In this document: positions 13,480-23,600 of the stretch, one piece after another
Position numbering within the stretch: position 1 is the stretch's first letter
How the letters are laid out: each line of letters begins with the position of its first letter
NCBI GenBank assembly: GCA_030533445.1
Contig: CM060065.1
Span: 4,018,341-4,082,340, forward strand
Reading direction: 5' to 3'
Length of the DNA: 64,000 bases
DNA from: Cyprinodon diabolis
Lineage: Eukaryota > Chordata > Actinopteri > Cyprinodontiformes > Cyprinodontidae
Notes under the pieces: generated by a model
What the model was told of the DNA's origin: nothing
Database searches by the model: none
What the model saw: only the letters and a program-made list of their open reading frames with translations
Program-made: the position numbers and the translations under genes

Positions 13480-15840
13480 GCCGGCAGCAGCGGGCACCAT
13501 TAGCCACTCCGATGTCAGGCTCTGTCGGCAGCAGCGGGCACCATCAGCTACTCCGATGTCAGGCTCTGTTGGCAGCAGTACCCACCATCAGCCACTCCGA
13601 TGTCAGGCTCGCCGGCAGCAGCGGGTACCATCAGCCACTCCAATGTCAGGCTCTGCCGGCAGCAGCGGGCACCATCAGCCACTCCAATGTCATTCTCTAC
13701 CGGCAGCAGCGGGCACCATCAGCCACTCCAATGTCAGGGCTCTGTCGGCAGCAGTAGCCACCATCAGCCACTCCGATGTCAGGCTCTGTCGGCAGCAGCG
13801 GGCACCATCAGCCACTCCAATGTCAGGCTCTGCAGGCAGCAGCGGGCACCTTCAGCCACTCCGAACTCAGGCTCTGCCAGCAGCAGCGGGCAACATCAGC
13901 CACTCCGATGTCAGGCTCTGTCGGCAGCAGCAGGCACCATCAGCCACTCCGATGTCAGGCTCTGTCGGCAGCAGCGGGCATCATCAGCTACTCCGATGTC
14001 AGGCTCTGTTGGCAGCAGTACCCACCATCAGCCACTCCGATGTCAGGCTCTGCCGGCAGCAGCGGGCAACATCAGCCACTCCGATGTCAGGCTCTGTCGG
14101 CAGCAGCAGGCACCATCAGCCACTCCGATGTCAGGCTCTGTCGGCAGCAGCGGGCATCATCAGCTACTCCGATGTCAGGCTCTGTCGGCAGCAGTAGCCA
14201 CCATCAGCCACTCCGATGTCAAGCTCTGTCGGCAGCAGAGGCCACCATCAGCCACTCCGATGTCAGGCTCTGTCGGCAGCAGTAGCCACCATCAGCCACT
14301 CCGATGTCAGGCTCTGTCGGCAGCAGCGGGCACCATCAGCCACTCCGATGTCAGGCTCTGCCGGCAGCAGCGGGCACCATCAGCCACTCCGATGTCAGGC
14401 TCTGCCGGCAACAGCAGCCAACATCAGCCACTCCGATGTCAGGCTCTGTCGGCAGCAGCAGCCAACATCAGCCACTCCGATGTCAGGCTCTGTCGGCAGC
14501 AGTAGCCACCATCAGCCACTCCGATGTTAGGCTCTGTCGGCAGCAGCGGGCACCATCAGCCACTCCGATGTCAGGCTCTGCCGGCAGCAGTACCCACCAT
14601 CAGCCACTCCGATGTCAGGCTCGCCGGCAGCAGCGGGTACCATCAGCCACTCCAATGTCAGGCTCTGCCGGCAGCAGCGGGCACCATCAGCCACTCCAAT
14701 GTCAGGCTCTACCGGCAGCAGCGGGCACCATCAGCCACTCCAATGTCAGCGCTCTGTCGGCAGCAGTAGCCACCATCAGCCACTCCGATGTCAGGCTCTG
14801 TCGGCAGCAGCGGGCACCATCAGCCACTCCAATGTCAGGCTCTGCCGGCAGCAGCGGGCACCTTCAGCCACTCCGATCTCAGGCTCTGCCAGCAGCAGCG
14901 GGCAACATCAGCCACTCCGATGTCAGGCTCTGTCGGCAGCAGCAGGCACCATCAGCCACTCCGATGTCAGGCTCTGTTGGTGGCAGCGGGCATCATCAGC
15001 TACTCCGATGTCAGGCTCTGTCGGCAGCAGCGGGCACCATCAGCCACTCCAATGTCAGGCTCTGTCAGCAGCAGCGGGCACCATCAGCCACTCCGATGTC
15101 AGGCTCTATCAGCAGCAGCGGGCACCATCAGCCACTCCGATGTCAGGCTCTGCCGGCAGCAGCGGGCACCATCAGCCACTCCGATGTCATGCTCTGCCGG
15201 CAGCAGCGGGCACCATCAGCCACTCCGATGTCAGGCTCTGTCAGCAGCAGCGGGCACCATCAGCCACTCCGATGTCAGGCTCTGCCGGCAGCAGCGGGCA
15301 CCATCAGCCACTCCGATGTCAGGCTCTGCCGGCAGCAGCGGGCACCATCAGCCACTCCGATGTCATGCTCTGCCGGCAGCAGCGGGCACCATCAGCCACT
15401 CCGATGTCAGGCTCTGTCAGCAGCAGCGGGCACCATCAGCCACTCCGATGTCAGGCTCTGTCAGCAGCAGCGGGCACCATCAGCCACTCCGATGTCAGGC
15501 TCTGTCAGCAGCAGCGGGCACCATCAGCCACTCCGATGTCAGGCTCTCTCGGCAGCAGCGGGCACCATCAGCCACTCCGATGTCAGGCTCTGTCGGCAGC
15601 AGCGGACACCATCAGCCACTCTGATGTCAGGCTCTGTCGGCAGCAGCAGCCACCATCAGCCACTCCGACGTCAGGCTCTGCCGGCAGCAGCGGGCACCAT
15701 ACGCCACTCCAAAGTCAGGCTCTGCCGGCAGCAGCGGGCACCATCAGCCACTCCGATGTCAGGCTCTGTCGGCAGCAGCGGGCACCATCAGCCACTCCGA
15801 TGTCAGGCTCTGTCGGCAGCAGCGGGCACAATCAGCCACT
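13480..15840. repeat. 2420-bp higher-order repeat, copy 2 (one unit shorter)
   Basis: This copy repeats 11060-13479 almost base for base. The offset is 2420 bp up to about 15340 and 2376 bp afterwards, so exactly one 44-bp unit was lost relative to copy 1. The match ends near 15840, where TAGCCACC units begin. The very low divergence points to a recent duplication, or to an assembly duplication that read evidence would have to exclude. Confidence 0.88.
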
Positions 15841-17613
15841 CCGATGTCAGGCTCTGTCGGCAGCAGTAGCCACCATCAGCCACTCCGATGTCAAGCTCTG
15901 TCGGCCCTCTGTCGGCAGCAGCGGGCACCATCAGCCACTCCAATGTCAGGCTCTGTCGGCCCTCTGTCGGCAGCAGCGGGCACCATCAGCCACTCCGATG
16001 TCAGGCTCTGTCGGCCCTCTGCCGGCAGCAGCGGGCACCATCAGCCACTCCAATGTCAGAATCTGCCGGCAGCAGGCGGGCACCATCAGCCACTCCGATG
16101 TCAGGGCTCTGTCGGCAGCAGCGGGCACCATCAGCCACTCCGATGTCAGGCTCTGTCGGCCCTCTGCCGGCAGCAGCGGGCACCATCAGCCACTCCAATG
16201 TCAGGCTCTGCCGGCAGCAGCGGGCACCATCAGCCACTCCGATGTCAGGCTCTGTCGGCAGCAGTAGCCACCATCAGCCACTCCGATTTCAGGCTCTGTC
16301 GGCCCTCTGTCGGCAGCAGCGGGCACCATCAGCCACTCCGATGTCAGGCTCTGTCGGCAGCAGTAGCCACCATCAGCCACTCCAATGTCAGGGCTCTCTC
16401 GGAGGCAGCGGGAACCATCAGCCACTCAGATGTCAGGCTCTGCCGGCAGCAGCGGGCACCATCAGCCACTCCGATGTCAGGCTCTGCCGGCAGCAGTAGC
16501 CAACATCAGCCACTCCGATGTCAGGGCTCTGTGGGCAGCAGTAGCCACCATCAGCCACTCCGATGTCAGGCTCTGTCGGCAGCATTAGCCACGATCAGCC
16601 ACTCCGATATCAGGCTCTGTCGGCAGCAGCAGGCACCATCAGCCACTCCGATGTCAGGCTCTGCCGGCAGCAGTAGCCAACATCAGCCACTCCGATGTCA
16701 GGCTCTACCGGCAGCAGCGGGCACCATCAGCCATTCCGATGTCAGGCTCTGTCAGCAGCAGTAGCCACCATCAGCCACTCCGATGTCAGGGCTCTGCCGG
16801 CACCAGCAGGCACCATCAGCCACTCCGGTGTCAGGGCTCTGTCGGCAGTAGCGGGCACCATCAGCCACTCCGGTGTCGGGCTCTGTTGGCAGCAGTAGCC
16901 ACCTTTAGCTACTCCGATGTCAGGCTCTGTCGGCAGCAGCGGGCACCATCAGCCAGTCCGATGTCAGGCTCTGTCAGCAGCAGCGGGCACCATCAGCCAA
17001 TCAGATGTCAGGGCTCTGCCGGCAGCAGCGGGCACCATCAGCCACTCCGATGTCAGGCTCTGTCGGCAGCAGCAGGCACCATCAGCCACTCCCATGTCAG
17101 ATTCTTCTGGCAGCAGCGGGCACCATCAGCCACTCCGATGTCAGGCTCTGTCGGCAGCAGCAGGCACCATCAGCCACTCCAATGTCAGGCTCTGTCAGCA
17201 GCAGCGGGCACCATCAGCCACTCCGATGTTAGGGCTCTGCCGGCAGCAGCGGGCACCATCAGCCACTCCAATGTCAGGCTCTGCCGGCAGCAGCGGGCAC
17301 CATCAGCCACTCCGATGTCAGGCTCTGTCGGCAGCAGCGGGCACCATCAGCCACTCTGATGTCAGGCTCTGTCGGCAGCAGTAGCCACCATCAGCCACTC
17401 CGATGTCAGGCTCTGCCGGCAGCAGCGGCCACCATACGCCACTCCAAAGTCAGGCTCTGCCGGCAGCAGCGGGCACCATCAGCCACTCCGATGTCAGGCT
17501 CTGTCGGCAGCAGCGGGCACCATCAGCCACTCCGATGTCAGGCTCTTTTGGCATCAGCGGGCACCATCAGCCACTCCGATGTCAGGCTCTAGTGGGCACC
17601 ATCAGCTACTCCG

Positions 17614-19230
17614 ATGTCAGGCTCTGTCGGCAGCAGTAGCCACCATCAGCCACTCCGATGTCAGGCTCTGTCGGCAGCAGCGGGCACCATCAGCTACTCC
17701 GATGTCAGGGCTCTGCCGGCACCAGCAGGCAACATCAGCCACTCCGATGTCAGGGCTCTGTCGGCAGCAGCGGGCACCATCAGCCACTCCGGTGTCGGGC
17801 TCTGTTGGCAGCAGTAGCCACCTTTAGCTACTCCGATGTCAGGCTCTGTCGGCAGCAGTAGCCACCATCAGCCACTCCGATGTCAGGCTCTGTCGGCAGC
17901 AGCGGGCACCATCAGCCACTCCGATATCAGGCTCTGTCGGCAGCAGCGGGCACCATCAGCCACTCCGATGTCAGGCTCTGCCGGCAGCAGTAGCCACCAT
18001 CAGCCACTCCGATGTCAGGCTATGTCGCCAGCAGCGGGCACCATCAGCCACTCCGATATCAGGCTGTGTCGGCAGCAGCGGGCACCATCAGCCACTCCGA
18101 TGTCAGGCTCTGTCGGCAGCAGTAGCCACCATCAGCCACTCCGATGTCAGGCTCTTTTGGCAGTAGTAGCCACCATCAGCCACTCCGATGTCAGGCTCTG
18201 TCGGCAGCAGCGGGCACCATCAGCCACTCCAATGTCAGATTCTTCTGGCAGCAGCGGGCACCATCAGCCACTCCGATGTCAGGCTCTGTCGGCAGCAGCA
18301 GGCACCATCAGCCACTCCAAAGTCAGGCTCTGTCAGCAGCAGCGGGCACCATCAGCCACTTCGATATCAGGGCTCTGTCGGCAGCAGCGGGCACCATCAG
18401 CCACTCCGATGTCAGGCTCTGTCGGCAGCAGCAGGCACCATCAGCCACTCCAATGTAAGATTCTTCTGGCAGCAGCGGGCACCATCAGCCACTCCGATGT
18501 CAGGCTCTGCCGGCAGCAGTGGGCACCATCAGCCACTCTGATGTCACGCTCTGCCGGCAGCAGCGGGCACCATCAGCCACTCCGATGTCAGGCTCTGTCG
18601 GCAGCAGTAGCCACCATCAGCCACTCCGATGTCAGGCTCTTTTGGCAGCAGTAGCCACCATCAGCCACTCCGATGTCAGGCTCTGTCGGCAGCAGCGGGC
18701 ACCATCAGCTACTCCGATGTCAGGGCTCTGCCGGCACCAGCAGGCACCATCAGCCACTCCGATGTCAGGGCTCTGTCGGCAGCAGCGGGCACCATCAGCC
18801 ACTCCGGTGTCGGGCTCTGTTGGCAGCAGTAGCCACCTTTAGCAACTCCGATGTCTGGCTCTGTCGGCAGCAGTAGCCACCATCAGCCACTCCGATGTCA
18901 GGCTCTGTCGGCAGCAGCGGGCACCATCAGCCACTCCGATATCAGGCTCTGTTGGCAGCAGTGGGCACCATCAGCCACTCCGATGTCAGGCTCTGCCGGC
19001 AGCAGTAGCCACCATCAGCCACTCCGATGTCAGGCTATGTCGGCAGCAGCGGGCACCATCAGCCACTCCGATATCAGGCTGTGTCGGCAGCAGCGGGCAC
19101 CATCAGCCACTCCGATGTCAGGCTCTGTCGGCAGCAGTAGCCACCATCAGCCACTCCGATATCAGGCTCTTTTGGCAGCAGTAGCCACCATCAGCCACTC
19201 CGATGTCAGGCTCTGTTGGCAGCAGCGGGC
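17614..19230. repeat. 1015-bp-offset repeat pair (17614-18215 and 18629-19230)
   Basis: Both sub-blocks contain the ordered rare variants GGCACCAGCAGGCA, CTCCGGTGTCGGGCTC, GCCACCTTTAGC, GGCTATGTCG, GGCTGTGTCGG and GGCTCTTTTGGCAG. The interval 18216-18628 between them is ordinary array with its own AGATTCTTCTGGCAG variants. The CCGGTGTCGGGCTCTGTTGG motif recurs again near 19245, so a third partial copy is likely. Confidence 0.75.
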
Positions 19231-20133
19231 ACCATCAGCCACTCCGGTGTCGGGCTCTGTTGGCAGCAGTAGCCACCTTTAGCTACTCCGATGTCAGGCT
19301 CTGTCGGCAGCAGTAGCCACCATCAGCCACTCCGATGTCAGGCTCTGTCGGCAGCAGCGGGCACCATCAGCCAGTCCGATGTCAGGCTCTGTCAGCAGCA
19401 GCGGGCACCATCAGCCACTCCGATGTCAGGGCTCTGCCGGCAGCAGCGGGCACCATAAGCGACTCCGATATCAGGCTCTGCCGGCAGCAGCGGGCACCAT
19501 CAGCCACTCCGATGTCAGGCTCTGTCGGCAGCAGCAGGCACCATCAGCCACTCCAATGTCAGATTCTTCTGGCAGCAGCGGGCACCATCAGCCACTCCGA
19601 TGTCAGGCTCTGTCGGCAGCAGCAGGCACCATCAGCCACTCCAAAGTCAGGTTCTGCCGGCAGCAGCGGGCACCATCAGCCACTCCGATGTCAGGCTCTG
19701 TCGGCAGCAGCGGGCACCATCAGCCACTCCAATGTCAGATTCTTCTGGCAGCAGCGGGCACCATCAGCCACTCCGATGTCAGGCTCTGTCGGCAGCAGCA
19801 GGCACCATCAGCCACTCCAATGTCAGGCTCTGTCAGCAGCAGCGGGCACCATCAGCCACTCCGATGTCAGGTTCTGCCGGCAGCAGCGGGCACCATCAGC
19901 CACTCCGATGTCAGGCTCTGTCGGCAGCAGCGGGCACCATCAGCCACTCCGATGTCAGGCTCTGTCGGCAGCAGCGGGCACAATCAGCCACTCCAATGTC
20001 AGGCTCTGCCGGCACCAGGGGGCACCATCAGCCACTCCAATGTCAGGCTCTGTCGGCAGCAGCGGGCACCATCAGCCACTCCAATGTCAGGCTCTGCCGG
20101 CAGCAGCGGGCACCATCAGCCACTCCGATGTCA

Positions 20134-20633
20134 NNNNNNNNNNNNNNNNNNNNNNNNNNNNNNNNNNNNNNNNNNNNNNNNNNNNNNNNNNNNNNNNNNN
20201 NNNNNNNNNNNNNNNNNNNNNNNNNNNNNNNNNNNNNNNNNNNNNNNNNNNNNNNNNNNNNNNNNNNNNNNNNNNNNNNNNNNNNNNNNNNNNNNNNNNN
20301 NNNNNNNNNNNNNNNNNNNNNNNNNNNNNNNNNNNNNNNNNNNNNNNNNNNNNNNNNNNNNNNNNNNNNNNNNNNNNNNNNNNNNNNNNNNNNNNNNNNN
20401 NNNNNNNNNNNNNNNNNNNNNNNNNNNNNNNNNNNNNNNNNNNNNNNNNNNNNNNNNNNNNNNNNNNNNNNNNNNNNNNNNNNNNNNNNNNNNNNNNNNN
20501 NNNNNNNNNNNNNNNNNNNNNNNNNNNNNNNNNNNNNNNNNNNNNNNNNNNNNNNNNNNNNNNNNNNNNNNNNNNNNNNNNNNNNNNNNNNNNNNNNNNN
20601 NNNNNNNNNNNNNNNNNNNNNNNNNNNNNNNNN
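20134..20633. other. Assembly gap (500 N)
   Basis: The run of N is exactly 500 bases, which is a customary placeholder length and not a measured distance. It falls between the 44-bp array and the 178-bp satellite. Their true distance, order and relative orientation are therefore not established by this sequence. Confidence 0.98.
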
Positions 20634-23600
20634 TGGAGCAGATGTTTTTGGTTTCAAGCTTCAAATCAGAAGGTTGAGGCCAAAACGCTCTTTTAACAGT
20701 GTGATAAGCTCAATATGGCCTCTCTAGCTGTAACAGACAAACCATTAATAACACAGCCATGATCTGTTCTGGCAATCATCTAGAGCTGAAAACTAACAAT
20801 ATAAAGTAGATTTGAGCAGATGTTTTTGGTTTCAAGCTTCAAATCAGAAGGTTGAGGCCAAAACGCTCTTTTCACAGTGAGATAATGCCATTTTGGCCTC
20901 TGAAGTTGTAACAGACAAACCATTAATGATACAGCCATGATCTTTTCTAGCAATCATCTAGAGCTGAAAACTAACAATATAAATTAGATTTGAGCAGATG
21001 TTTTTGGTTCCCAGCTTCAAATCAGAAGGTTGATCCCAAAACGCTCTTTTCACAGTGAGATAATGCCATTTTGGCCTCTGGAGTTGTAACAGACAAACCA
21101 TTAATGATACAGCCATGATCTTTTCTGGCAATCATCTAGAGCTGAAAACTAACAATATAAAGTAGATTTGACCAGATGTTTTTGGTTCCAAGCTTCAAAT
21201 CAAAAGGTTGAGGCCAAAACGCTCTTTTAACAGTGAGATAAGCTCAATATGGCCTCTCTAGCTGTAACAGACAAACTATTAATGATACAGCCATGATCTT
21301 TTCTGGCAATCATCTAGAGCTGAAAACTAACAATATAAAGTAGGATGGAGCAGATGTTTTTGGTTTCAAGCTTCAAATCAGAAGGTTGAGGCCAAAACGC
21401 TCTTTTAACAGTGTGATAAGCTCAATATGGCCTCTCTAGCTGTAACAGACAAACCATTAATAACACAGCCATGATCTGTTCTGGCAATCATCTAGAGCTG
21501 AAAACTAACAATATAAAGTAGATTTGAGCAGATGTTTTTGGTTTCAAGCTTCAAATCAGAAGGTTGAGGCCAAAACGCTCTTTTCACAGTGAGATAATGC
21601 CATTTTGGCCTCTGGAGTTGTAACAGACAAACATTAATGATACAGCCATGATCTTTTCTGGCAATCATCTAGAGCTGAAAACTAACAATATAAAGTAGAT
21701 TTGAGCAGATGTTTTGTGTTCCAAGCTTCAAATCAGAAGGTTGAGGCCAAAACGCTCCTTTCACAGTGAGATAATGCCATTTTGGCCTCTGGAGTTGTAA
21801 CAGACAAACCATTAATGATACAGCCATGATCTTTTCTGGCAATCATCTAGAGCTGAAAACTAACAATATAAATTAGATTTGAACAGATGTTTTTGGTTCC
21901 AAGCTTCAAATCAGAAGGTTGAGGCCAAAACGCTCTTTTCACAGTGAGATAATGCCATTTTGGCCTCTGGAGTTGTAACAGACAAACCATTAATGATACA
22001 GCCATGATCTTTTCTGGCAATCATCTAGAACTGAAAACTAACAATATAAAGTAGATTTGAGCAGATGTTTTTGGTTCCAAGCTTCAAATCAGAAGGTTGA
22101 GGCCAAAACGCTCCTTTCACAGTGAGATAATGCCATTTTGGCCTCTGGAGTTGTAACAGACAAACCATTAATGATACAGCCATGATCTTTTCTGGCAATC
22201 ATCTAGAGCTGAAAACTAACAATATAAATTAGATTTGAGCAGATGTTTTTGGTTCCCAGCTTCAAATCAGAAGGTTGAGGCCAAAACGCTCTTTTCACAG
22301 TTAGATAATGCCATTTTGGCCTCTGGAGTTGTAACAGACAAACCATTAAAAATACAGCCATGATCTTTTCTGGCAATCATCTAGAGCTGAAAACTAACCA
22401 TATAAAGTAGATTTGAGCAGATGGTTTTGGTTCCAAGCTTCAAATCAAAAGGTTGAGGCCAAAACGCTCTTTTAACAGTGAGATAAGCTCAATATGGCCT
22501 CTCTAGCTGTAACAGACAAACTATTAATGATACAGCCATGATCTTTTCTGGCAATCATCTAGAGCTGAAAACTAACAATATAAAGTAGGATGGAGCAGAT
22601 ATTTTTGGTTTCAAGCTTCAAATCAGAAGGTTGAGGCCAAAACGCTCTTTTAACAGTGAGATAAGCTCAATATGGCCTCTTTAGCTGTAACAGACAAACC
22701 ATTAATGACACAGCCATGATCTGTTCTGGCAATCATCTAGAGCTGAAAACTAACAATATAAAGTAGATTTGAGCAGATGTTTTTGGTTTCAAGCTTCAAA
22801 TCAGAAGGTTGAGGCCAAAACGCTCTTTTCACAGTGAGATAATGCCATTTTGGCCTCTGAAGTTGTAACAGACAAACCATTAATGATACAGCCATGATCT
22901 TTTCTGGCAATCATCTAGAGCTGAAAACTAACAATATAAAGTAGATTTGAACAGATGTTTTTGGTTCCAAGCTTCAAATCAGAAGGTTGAGGCCAAAACG
23001 CTCTTTTCACAGTGAGATAATGCCATTTTGGCCTCTGGAGTTGTAACAGACAAACCATTAATGATACAGCCATGATCTTTTCTGGCAATCATCTAGAACT
23101 GAAAACTAACAATATAAAGTAGATTTGAGCAGATGTTTTTGGTTCCAAGCTTCAAATCAGAAGGTTGAGGCCAAAACGCTCTTTTCACAGTGAGATAATG
23201 CCATTTTGGCCTCTGGAGTTGTAACAGACAAACCATTAATGATACAGCCATGATCTTTTCTGGCAATCATCCAGAGCTGAAAACTAACAATATAAAGTAG
23301 ATTTGAGCAGATGTTTTTGGTTCCAAGCTTCAAATCAGAAGGTTGAGGCCAAAACGCTCTTTTCACAGTGAGATAATGCCATTTTGGCCTCTGGAGTTGT
23401 AACAGACAAACCATTAATGATACAGCCATGATCTTTTCTGGCAATCATCTAGAGCTGAAAACTAACAATATAAAGTAGATTTTAGCAGATGTTTTTGGTT
23501 CCAAGCTTCAAATCAGAAGGTTGAGGCCAAAACGCTCTTTTCACAGTGAGATAATGCCATTTTGGCCTCTGGAGTTGTAACGGACAAACCATTAATGATA

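Larger units (their letters stand above)
1..20133. repeat. 44-bp GC-rich minisatellite array (about 450 units)
   Basis: The whole stretch is a head-to-tail array. The unit can be read as GCTCTGTCGGCAGCAG + CGGGCACCATCAGCC + ACTCCGATGTCAG, 44 bp. Two main sequence classes alternate irregularly: CAGCAGCGGGCACCATC and CAGCAGTAGCCACCATC (or TAGCCAACATC). Length variants include a 35-bp unit (GCTCTAGCGGGCACC, a 9-bp deletion), a 45-bp unit (GTCAGGGCTCTG, one extra G) and a 55-bp unit (CTCTGTCGGCC duplicated, +11 bp). Because 44 is not a multiple of three, an open frame reads a 44-residue period across three units (MSGSVGSSGHHQPLRCQ... then ALSAAAGTISHSDV... then RLCRQQRAPSATP). Stops come from the TAG of CAGCAGTAGCC units and of GCTCTAGCG units. 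The 1-, 9- and 11-bp changes are not compensated, so no frame is maintained and I treat the tract as non-coding. The array starts before the window and ends at an assembly gap. Confidence 0.97.

Noticed and set aside
41..16425. Minus-strand ORFs of 60-112 codons (MADGARCCRQSL-type)
   Set aside because: They are antisense readings of the same 44-bp array, seen only where 55-bp and 45-bp units happen to keep the frame open.
38..19282. Hundreds of overlapping plus-strand ORFs (up to 609 codons) with MSGSVGSSGHHQPLRCQ-like repeats
   Set aside because: They are three-frame readings of a 44-bp repeat. Frames are broken by uncompensated 1-, 9- and 11-bp variants and by TAG in many units, there is no non-repetitive domain, and equivalent ORFs occur in all three frames.
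1..20133. CRISPR-like appearance of a regular short repeat
   Set aside because: There are no unique spacers. Units abut directly and the surrounding sequence is eukaryotic.
19335..20727. ORFs running through the N gap
   Set aside because: The central residues are unknown and the frame across an arbitrary-length gap has no meaning.
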